From NCBI GenBank assembly GCA_963810905.1, contig CAWEPG010000003.1, positions 248,001 to 312,000 of the forward strand: a stretch of 64,000 nucleotides of DNA. Reading direction: 5' to 3'. The first letter of the stretch is position 1; each line of letters begins with the position of its first letter. This DNA is from CAWBAT01 sp963810905. GTDB lineage: Bacteria; Acidobacteriota; Terriglobia; Versatilivoradales; Versatilivoraceae. Shown here piece by piece: positions 57,713 to 64,000 of the stretch. The position numbers and the translations under genes were made by a program. A model generated the notes under the pieces. The model did not search any database. It was not told where the DNA came from and saw only the letters and a program-made list of their open reading frames with translations.

Positions 57713-57764
57713 CCAAGGATTCCTCATCATCAGCGGGGAAAGTGAAAGGGATAGAGGCAGAGGC

Positions 57765-58725
57765 ATGAAATCGAATTGGGTACTTAAGGTCCTGGCTTTG
57801 ACGGCATTTATCATTTTTCTTTCCAATGGAGAATGGCCTTTACAGTTTCTCTCAAAGGTCGATGCCGCAGAGGATAACCCATCTGGCAACAAAGCGATTG
57901 CCATTGATGTAGACCTTGTCAACGTTCCATTCTCTGCCTTAGACAAGAAAGGAAACCCCATCAAAGATCTTCGCCAGGATGAGATCAAAGTTTTTGAGGA
58001 TAACGAGCCCCAACGGATCACGAATTTCTCCCACGACCCGGATGCTCCTCTTGCGATTGCCCTGCTTATTGACACGAGCACAAGCAGTCGGTCCAAGTTT
58101 AAGGTTGAACAGGATGCGGCTATTGACTTTTTTCAAACGGCGGTTCGCCGCAAAAAGGACAGCTGCCTTTTGATGAGCTTTGATTCCACGATCGATTTGT
58201 TGCAGCCGTTCACGGACGACCCGGACCTCCTGACGCGTGCCATCAAACGGCTAAAGACCGGTGGGGGAACGAAGTTATTCGATGCGATTCACAAGGCCTG
58301 TAAAGAATACTTAATGAAGGAGCAGGGCAAACGTCGCGTGCTGATATTTATCAGCGATGGAGATGACAACATGAGTTATGAAACCTTCGATTCGACCCTC
58401 CAAGTCATCCTGCAAACCGATGTTTCCGTCTTCTCGATCAGCACTAATTCCAGCGGTTTTTTCGGGATGGAGAATCCAAAACTGGACAAAATTTTTAAGC
58501 GGTATGCAGAAGAATCTGGAGGGCGATTTTTCTTCCCAAAGAAGATCGAAGATCTGGCGTACAACTTCCAAGACTATCACCGAGGAACTGAGAGACCAAT
58601 ATTCCCTCGCTTACCGCTCAACCAATACGACCAAAGATGGGGCCTTCCGAAGTATTAAAGTTGAGACAACCCGAAAAGATGTGAAATTGAAATATCGGAA
58701 GGGCTATTACGCGCCTCGTGGATAA
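57765..58725 (+). CDS. secreted VWA-domain protein, acidobacterial VWFA-related type (2, one frame break)
   Basis: About 319 residues from ATG 57765, which follows AGAGGCAGAGG. Signal peptide MKSNWVLKVLALTAFIIFL. Pre-domain VDLVNVPFSALDKKG, then VWA with intact MIDAS: DTSTS, GGGTKLFDAI and ISDGDD. An extra A at 58570-58571 breaks the frame after AYNF; the corrected end reads QTITEELRDQYSLAYRSTN and KYRKGYYAPRG. Closest in layout to the protein at 46724. Convergent with the receiver-like gene, 13 bases apart. Confidence 0.88.
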
Positions 58726-58738
58726 GTCTTCGAAAATA

Positions 58739-59785
58739 CTATCGCAGGAAGATAAACATGAAAAAAAGGACAACGAGAAGCAAAGTTAAAGGAATCCAGT
58801 AGTGAAATCCCTCGGGTTTCGTGGCTCCAAATGAAGGTAGGCATTCATCTTCCTTCTTCAATTTTGCACTTTCGGAAAGCAAGGTCGGCTGATCCGGTTC
58901 CTGGGATGGAATATGTTCTTTGACGGGTTGGAGATCAAGACTGATTTCATCCAGCTCGAAAGAGTCGGCAGAAATGCCTTGTGCCCGGACAGGTTGTTCG
59001 CTAGAGGTTGCCTCTTGAGCGCCTTCAAATTCTAAGATCGTCTCTTCCTTCAGCGATAACTCCTCTTCGATCTCTTGGGCCCTCTTCTCTTCCCTGAGAT
59101 TGATCTCTTTTTCCAAATCAATTCGAAAGGCGTCCAACGCAGCATCAATTTCTTCTGTTCCAATGGCCGCAATGAGCGAGGAATTCGATGTTGCCGAAGC
59201 GGGGGCACTAGAATGCAAAGTCATCTTTTGATCCATTTTCTTGCTGCTAAGAGCGGATTTTTCCTCTTCGAAAAGAGCTTCAACATCCAGAAGGTCCTCG
59301 TCCGATTGCCCCACAGTTTGCTCCACAGGGGTAGTAGCTGCCAAGCCGGAGGCTTCATCAAGAACATTCGGGAAATCGACCAACCCCTCGTCTTGAACCT
59401 CGGAGGTAGAGATCTCTGATAAAGCGGTCTTGATCACCTTCATCAATTGCCATTTAGGGATAGGCTTTTCCAGAAAATCGATGGCGCCGCACCCAAAGAT
59501 GGCCTCTTTGCGGTATTTTTCTGCCTTGTAGATGGCTGAGTACATGACGACTGGTCTAACCTCTCCCAATTGCCCGCTTGTAATTTTCTTGCAGAGTTCA
59601 AATCCATTGAGTTTTGGCAAGAGTGCGGCTGTCAGTACCAAATCAGGGACATTGTTTTCGAATGTAAGTAAAGCCTGCTGGCCATCAGAGGCTGTAAGCA
59701 GAGAAAAATCTTCTTCCTTCAGGATATCCTGGATATATTCGATCGAATTCCGCTCATAGTCGACGATAAGTATTTTCTTTGCCAT
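58739..59785 (-). CDS. tail-anchored protein with degenerate response-regulator receiver domain
   Basis: 348 residues. The N-terminal ~120 residues have the receiver fold (KKILIVDYERNSIEYIQ, TASDGQQALLTF, LPKLNGFELCKKI, IDFLEKPIPKWQL). The phosphoacceptor Asp is missing: Ala53 occupies its place in LVLTAALLPKLNG, and one of the acidic pair is Tyr10. The switch Ser and Lys are kept. A long acidic, Glu-rich middle part (~125-320) is probably disordered or coiled. The last ~20 residues (WIPLTLLLVVLFFMFIFLR) form one membrane helix, a tail anchor. It is probably a phosphorylation-independent scaffold at the inner membrane. Confidence 0.85.
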   Translation of the reverse strand: MAKKILIVDYERNSIEYIQDILKEEDFSLLTASDGQQALLTFENNVPDLVLTAALLPKLNGFELCKKITSGQLGEVRPVVMYSAIYKAEKYRKEAIFGCGAIDFLEKPIPKWQLMKVIKTALSEISTSEVQDEGLVDFPNVLDEASGLAATTPVEQTVGQSDEDLLDVEALFEEEKSALSSKKMDQKMTLHSSAPASATSNSSLIAAIGTEEIDAALDAFRIDLEKEINLREEKRAQEIEEELSLKEETILEFEGAQEATSSEQPVRAQGISADSFELDEISLDLQPVKEHIPSQEPDQPTLLSESAKLKKEDECLPSFGATKPEGFHYWIPLTLLLVVLFFMFIFLR

Positions 59786-60171
59786 GCTTAGGCCTTTTGT
59801 CTCATTTGCATCCGCAGAATTATCATCGGGTCAGGGGAGATTCCTTAAGACAATAATCCCTTCCTTATTAATGACATCCAATTTCTCTAATCGGTAAAAG
59901 AAGCCCTTTACTTTATTCCTTCCGAGGGATAAGCAGCGTTTTTTAGCCTGCTGACCGGTCTGAGTAAACGCATCTGTTTGTAATTTCCTTTCGAGTTTGA
60001 AACCCTATGGCCCATATTAGTGTGGACTAGACAATGGCTAGCTATTACCAAAAGTGAAAATTTGTACGAGTCTATGGTATGATTTTTCAGATGTGGTGAT
60101 TCATCTGGGGAATTTTGAATAGCGTTCTTCAGTCATCCGCTTGCAGCCTTTTTCAGGGTCGATAAAGTCTG
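59786..60171. other. divergent intergenic region
   Basis: 386 bases between the receiver-like gene (-) and the third VWA gene (+). A possible promoter for the latter is TATGAT at 60078-60083 with GTGAAA 18 bases upstream; weak. No terminator or coding frame was seen. Confidence 0.4.
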
Positions 60172-61236
60172 ATGAGTCAACCAAGGTTTCAGATTATGAA
60201 TGCTTTACGAAAGGGGATTATTCCTCTTTTGGTTGTCTATTTCGTGGGTGGGGTGATATTCCCGAGCCTGGTCGGTGCTCAAAAAAAAGATGACACGTAT
60301 CACTTGAAAGTCCCGGTTGAACTTGTCATTGTCCCCGTCACTGTAGAGGATAAAGATGGGAACCTCATTTCGAATTTGACCAAAGAAGACTTTGAACTTT
60401 ATGTCGAAGGTGTCCCGCAGACAGTCACGTATTTCTCATCCGACCCTGTCCCATTATCGGTCGCCATCCTGATTGATAAGTCAATGGAATCGACAACTCT
60501 CTCTTCCATCAAGAATACTCTGACCTCTTTGGTTGAATCATTCAGCCCCTTTGATGAAATCGCGATTTTTCAATTCGAAAACACCTCAGACAAAATTCAG
60601 GATTTCACATTTAACAAAGAAGAAGTCTTAGCCTCGCTCAAGAAGTTAAGCTTTGCAAGTGGTTCAGGATCCACTTTTGGAGAGGGCTCATTCTCTGGAA
60701 GTGGCGGAACAGGGGATACAAAGATCAATGGGGTGGTCATCGATAGCGCACAAGGGAGGGTGCCTCCGCCCAAGACTTTGAACACTCACATCCATGATGC
60801 GGTCTTCAATACAGCCATGGAGCTTCGGCGAAGGAGCAAGGAACGGCGCGGGATTATCGTGATTATATCCAATGGCCAGAATGCGCCAGGTAACCGTGTT
60901 TCGTATGACGAGGCCATCGGGGCCGTTGTGCGCTCAGAGATCCAAGTTTATGCTATTGCCCAAGGTAGTTCTCTGTTCTATAGAAAGCTCAACCTTCTTG
61001 GAAAATACGCCAGCGCATCCGGGGGGTCAGTTTTTTTCCCCGTTAAAAACGAAAGTTTGTCGGCCGCTTATCAGAAGACCGGGCAAATGGCCCGAAACAA
61101 ATATGTGCTCGGATTCGTTCCCCGTGACAACGTGAAGGAGCCCACATTTCAAAAGCTGACGGTTCGTATTCGGAATAAGGACTCCAAAGCCGAAGATATC
61201 CGCTATCGCAAAGGTTTTTATTTGATGCCACATTGA
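60172..61236 (+). CDS. secreted VWA-domain protein, acidobacterial VWFA-related type (3)
   Basis: 354 residues, intact. Signal peptide up to about PSLVGAQ. Pre-domain VELVIVPVTVEDKDGNLISNL, then VWA from ~95. The MIDAS is altered: DKSME lacks the last Ser of DxSxS, and NGQN replaces the usual DG pair, so metal binding is doubtful. A Gly/Ser-rich insertion of about 35 residues (GSGSTFGEGSFSGSGGTG) precedes the HDAVFNTAMEL helix. C-terminal motif YRKGFYLMPH corresponds to the KKGYYAP end of its paralogues. It may have become a purely structural member of the set. Confidence 0.88.
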   Translation: MSQPRFQIMNALRKGIIPLLVVYFVGGVIFPSLVGAQKKDDTYHLKVPVELVIVPVTVEDKDGNLISNLTKEDFELYVEGVPQTVTYFSSDPVPLSVAILIDKSMESTTLSSIKNTLTSLVESFSPFDEIAIFQFENTSDKIQDFTFNKEEVLASLKKLSFASGSGSTFGEGSFSGSGGTGDTKINGVVIDSAQGRVPPPKTLNTHIHDAVFNTAMELRRRSKERRGIIVIISNGQNAPGNRVSYDEAIGAVVRSEIQVYAIAQGSSLFYRKLNLLGKYASASGGSVFFPVKNESLSAAYQKTGQMARNKYVLGFVPRDNVKEPTFQKLTVRIRNKDSKAEDIRYRKGFYLMPH

Positions 61237-61371
61237 CGCGATTCGATCCAAAGCCACCTTGGCAAGATTTCAACTAGAACCAAAGCTCTGAATCCCCACT
61301 CCTCCCTCCTTCCAATTCCTGGTTCTTCGTTGCCCAGATAAGAAAATTGAGTCGGTCCTTCGATTTGGTTC

Positions 61372-61377
61372 TATAAT
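61372..61377 (+). promoter_or_regulatory. possible -10 box for the 61412 gene
   Basis: TATAAT at 61372-61377, 35 bases before ATG 61412. The best -35 match, TTGAGT at 61347-61352, is 19 bases away, so the promoter is only tentative. Confidence 0.4.
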
Positions 61378-61411
61378 TTGAGTAAAGCAAGTTTCGGTAT
61401 AGGCAGGAGTC

Positions 61412-62179
61412 ATGACCTTTGGGAAATATTGGTTACTTCTCTTTACGCTTTCCTTCCTGACATCAGGGATCCTCCTGAATGCCGATACATCGAGCAGCCT
61501 GTCAGAAGACTCAAGGATCAAGATTATTCGCACCCTGGGTAGCGAATACGTAGCCCTCAAGATTCCGCTTCCAATCAACAAGACAGGTCTGACTATTAAC
61601 TCGAATGGGGAATTTGATTGGAAAAAAAATGAGGAAGCTTCACTTTCAGCCGGGCAGTTTATTGCACCCGGCATCACTGTTCAGATCACGAAAATTAATA
61701 TATTGCCTAACAAGATCGTTTTCGAGATCAATGGAGGAGGTGGAAGAAAAAAGAAACGATTCCTGGAGCATATTCAGGTAGGCTCCAGCGGAGGGGGGCG
61801 TACCCTAGCAGACCCAACCTCCGACGCGCCTCCGCAAGGATCTTCTGTGAATATCCAGTTTGCCAAATCCATTCCGGAACTATCCCCAGAGGAAGTAAGG
61901 CAGATCCTTTCAAATGTACTGGATTTCAGCAAGAAGTCAGCGGTAAAGAGCTTCATCGAATCGATTCCTGAAGAGTTTCAGGACGCGGTCAAAGAAAAGA
62001 GAGCCGTCGTCGGCATGGACAAAGATCTCGTCATCGCGGCCCTGGGACGGCCCCTTCGAAAGATCCGAGAAAGAAAAGGAGAGGTTGAAACCGAGGAATG
62101 GGTTTACGGTGAAAAACCTCAGAAGGTGATTTTCGTGACTTTCCAAAGCGGCAAAGTGGTCAGCGTGAAAGAATACTAG
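61412..62179 (+). CDS. secreted protein with BamE/SmpA-like C-terminal domain
   Basis: 255 residues; GGCAGGAGTC lies just before ATG 61412. Signal peptide KYWLLLFTLSFLTSGILL. The first part is beta-rich (VALKIPLPINKTGLTINSNG) with a GGGGRKKKR turn; the linker has SSGGGRTL. The C-terminal ~60 residues read KRAVVGMDKDLVIAALGRP and EEWVYGEKPQKVIFVTFQSGKV, the pattern of small BamE/SmpA-like outer-membrane assembly domains. Such proteins recur next to acidobacterial VWA genes as hypothetical proteins. Cell-envelope role inferred; no closer call. Confidence 0.7.
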   Translation: MTFGKYWLLLFTLSFLTSGILLNADTSSSLSEDSRIKIIRTLGSEYVALKIPLPINKTGLTINSNGEFDWKKNEEASLSAGQFIAPGITVQITKINILPNKIVFEINGGGGRKKKRFLEHIQVGSSGGGRTLADPTSDAPPQGSSVNIQFAKSIPELSPEEVRQILSNVLDFSKKSAVKSFIESIPEEFQDAVKEKRAVVGMDKDLVIAALGRPLRKIRERKGEVETEEWVYGEKPQKVIFVTFQSGKVVSVKEY

Positions 62180-62199
62180 CCCCTGAAATCCCCTCTGAT

Positions 62200-62652
62200 T
62201 CAAAATTTTTTGATCTGACGCAAAGCCTCATAGAGCACAATGGCAGCGGCATTGCTGAGGTTGTGGCTCCGTGGTTTTGTCCCCCACATAGGGATTTTAA
62301 TCGAATAGTCAGGATTGTCTGACACCAGCTCCCTGGGTAGCCCACGGGTCTCACTTCCAAATACCAGGTAATCATTCCAGCCATATTGAATGTCCGTATA
62401 GAGTCGGGTGGCCTTGGTGCTGACATAGTAAAAGCGGCCGGCATGGTCCGTTTGAGTCAATTCCTCGAGGGAATCGTGGTAACTGACCGTGACACTCTCC
62501 CAATAATCCAGACCGGCACGCCGCAGATAATAGTCTGAGGTAGAGAATCCTAACTTGCCTATCAAATGGAGGGGTGACTCCGTCAGGGCGCAGAGACGGG
62601 CAATATTACCGGTATTTTGCGGAATTTCCGGCTCAACCAGCACGACATGCAT
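62200..62652 (-). CDS. trmL: tRNA (cytidine/uridine-34-2'-O)-methyltransferase
   Basis: 150 residues, the typical size. SPOUT-fold motifs: start MHVVLVEPEIPQNTGNIARLC, then FGSETRGLP (motif 2) and SHNLSNAAAIVLYEAL (motif 3, knot and SAM site). It methylates the ribose of the wobble nucleotide of tRNA-Leu isoacceptors. It follows the large propeller gene by six bases and is convergent with the 61412 gene. Confidence 0.94.
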   Translation of the reverse strand: MHVVLVEPEIPQNTGNIARLCALTESPLHLIGKLGFSTSDYYLRRAGLDYWESVTVSYHDSLEELTQTDHAGRFYYVSTKATRLYTDIQYGWNDYLVFGSETRGLPRELVSDNPDYSIKIPMWGTKPRSHNLSNAAAIVLYEALRQIKKF

Positions 62653-62658
62653 ATCGGT

Positions 62659-64000
62659 TCATTTTACTTGGAGCAAAGCTTTACCAATTCCTATGTTTCC
62701 CGCGGAATCATAAACGCGCAAAGCAATGAAATGTTCCCCAGGATCGAGTTTCTCGGCTTTGATCTCAAACTCTTCGATTCTTGAATCCACGATTCCATCA
62801 ACCGAAAAGATGATCTCCCACTCTTTCCCGTCAACCGATACCTCGGCACGACGCAGCGGAGAATAGGGGTCAGTGCCCTTAAACCGAACAACAGCCGTCC
62901 CATTCTGGCTCGTTTGAGACAAGATTTCCACTCGGGGCGGGATGTTATCGATGTCGAAGAATTGGCTAACCAGTGAATTGGAAAGGGAACGATCTAGGGG
63001 GTTGGATGGGGAGTCATCGGCCGTTATCCGTATTTGGTATTTCCCATCCGGCAAGCTATCTGCTTCCAACGTGAAGTATTTCTCGTCCACATCCTCTTTC
63101 AAGGGTTTCCATTCAGATTCTTTTTCCCCGCGGAAATCGATGGAGAACACTAACTCATCCTGATTCGGATCCTCGGCTTCCCAGGTAAAAGACATGGCTC
63201 CCTTTTGATAAACCCGCCGCGGCGGGATCATGCCGGGACCTGAAGATGAAATGGCATCACTGGCCCCAGACGCTATGGCTGCGCCCTGGTCTGTCTGCGA
63301 ATAAGGGTTCCTGGACATCGAAACGCCCGGCTGTTTTTGGAACGCCACGCCCGGCGGCAGGATATTAATGGTTTTTACTTCAGGCGGTAGATTTTGCGGC
63401 AAGTAGGGCAGGGTAATTTCATTGAATGTCACCGAATTGTTCCCAGAAGTCGTCAGAACGAGCTTGTATTGAATGTAGCGTGCCTTTGGGCTCTGAATCA
63501 GTTCCCCTTCGGGATTCGTATATGCCTTCGACCAGTCGCTCCAGGATTTATCCGGTTTCTTGGTGTTGCCGGAACGGGTGTACACCTTTAGTGTGGCGCC
63601 GCTAGGAACCTCGGCCTTCCAGTGGACTTGCCCCCAGCTTGAAATCGTCTGAGTATCTTTGACATCGGATTCGTAAGTCCCATGGCTATTAAGTTCATTA
63701 CTGAGCCGATAAATTTTTGCCAGATTGCTGGTGCAGGCAAACACGTCAGAGCTCCCGGAGATGAGTCGGGTTGTTTGTTCTTCGTTGGTCTCGAGCAGGA
63801 GAGTGGGTTTCTTCAGATCGTCCAAAAGATAGATTCTGCCTTTGTTACCCGTAGATAAAAGTACTTTGCCATCGGGCCTCAAGTTGAGTCCGAAAAGCGT
63901 TTCTGAATCAGAAACCCACAGGCTTTCGACGCGATCGTCTTTGGAGACGCGAAAAATGCCACTTCTTAGATTTCCCGATTCGCGGCGACCCGGCCGAGTA
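62659..64000 (-). CDS. beta-propeller/Ig-like secreted protein, 3' part
   Basis: The frame is open to the right edge, so the start lies outside; at least 447 residues are visible. The first part has propeller-type repeats (ESLWVSDSETLFGLNL, RPDGKVLLSTGNKGRIYLLDD). Next comes a domain with WGQVHWKAEVPSGATLKVYTRSGNT and SWSDWSK, resembling a sugar-binding or discoidin-like sandwich. The last ~230 residues are Ig-like modules (FTWEAEDPNQDELVFSIDFRG, DSAGNIGIGKALLQVK). Probably an exported or surface protein; substrate unknown. Lies in one unit with trmL. Confidence 0.75.
   Translation of the reverse strand, partial: TRPGRRESGNLRSGIFRVSKDDRVESLWVSDSETLFGLNLRPDGKVLLSTGNKGRIYLLDDLKKPTLLLETNEEQTTRLISGSSDVFACTSNLAKIYRLSNELNSHGTYESDVKDTQTISSWGQVHWKAEVPSGATLKVYTRSGNTKKPDKSWSDWSKAYTNPEGELIQSPKARYIQYKLVLTTSGNNSVTFNEITLPYLPQNLPPEVKTINILPPGVAFQKQPGVSMSRNPYSQTDQGAAIASGASDAISSSGPGMIPPRRVYQKGAMSFTWEAEDPNQDELVFSIDFRGEKESEWKPLKEDVDEKYFTLEADSLPDGKYQIRITADDSPSNPLDRSLSNSLVSQFFDIDNIPPRVEILSQTSQNGTAVVRFKGTDPYSPLRRAEVSVDGKEWEIIFSVDGIVDSRIEEFEIKAEKLDPGEHFIALRVYDSAGNIGIGKALLQVK

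Larger units (their letters stand above)
57310..57764. other. 455-base non-coding region with inverted repeats
   Basis: Between the pseudouridine synthase and the second VWA gene. It contains the perfect 14-bp inverted repeat described separately (57450-57587), an AGCCGG/CCGGCT pair just upstream and the VWA promoter at 57684-57712. No plausible protein frame. Confidence 0.7.

Overview
The window looks like a chromosomal segment from an Acidobacteriota member. Three secreted von Willebrand proteins of the type called 'VWFA-related Acidobacterial domain', a TonB protein with a three-fold cytoplasmic repeat, and an ABC-2 permease/TPR pair beside type IV pilins all fit that phylum. Genus cannot be assigned from sequence alone. 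No phage, insertion sequence, CRISPR array or tRNA gene was recognised.

Layout. (1) 1-18.8 kb, + strand: fused str-S10-spc-alpha ribosomal operon in the order rpsL(partial)-rpsG-fusA-tuf-rpsJ-rplCDWB-rpsS-rplV-rpsC-rplP-rpmC-rpsQ-rplNXE-rpsN-rpsH-rplF-rplR-rpsE-rpmD-rplO-secY, then an internal promoter and infA-rpmJ-rpsM-rpsK-rpsD-rpoA-rplQ, closed by a strong terminator. adk and map, often found between secY and infA, are absent. (2) 19-21.2 kb: Nudix hydrolase, a small zinc-ribbon protein and a secreted CBM9-like protein. (3) 21.4-33.1 kb, + strand: glycan assembly genes: AsnB-type amidotransferase, two GT4 enzymes, a WecA-like initiating transferase, a GT2 enzyme, a methyltransferase, a TMTC-like membrane glycosyltransferase with TPRs, and a Wzy_C/O-antigen-ligase-like protein with TPRs. 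(4) 33.2-37.8 kb: three type IV prepilin genes (two are near-identical tandem copies, the second broken), then an ABC ATPase, ABC-2 permease and TPR protein. (5) 37.8-46.5 kb, - strand: a GT39-like and a YfhO-like membrane protein, recA, a zinc-ribbon/TPR protein, 3-hydroxyacyl-CoA dehydrogenase and thiolase. (6) 46.7-64 kb: three VWA proteins, an outer-membrane lipoprotein-sorting-like protein, CPBP protease, VOC protein, TonB, the ileS-lspA-lgt-rlu cluster, a tail-anchored degenerate receiver protein, trmL and part of a large beta-propeller/Ig-like protein.

Quality warning. About twenty single-base indels, mostly +1, break otherwise well conserved genes, including essential ones (fusA x3, rplC, rplB, ileS). 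In each case the two frames join into a protein of normal length. The simplest reading is residual sequencing or assembly error. I therefore give whole-gene spans that ignore these breaks and state where each lies. Reading across them also recovers pieces hidden in a naive ORF view: the Nudix C-terminus, the methyltransferase zinc-binding N-terminus, the ABC ATPase C-terminus, the TPR protein signal anchor, and a possible 64-residue gene before asnB.

How the parts may work together. Region 3 could build an undecaprenyl-linked glycan. The Wzy_C protein sits directly upstream of pilins with Ser/Thr-rich C-termini, so transfer of glycan to pilin is a reasonable hypothesis beside ordinary O-antigen or exopolysaccharide synthesis. 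No flippase or chain-length regulator is visible, so the pathway is incomplete here.
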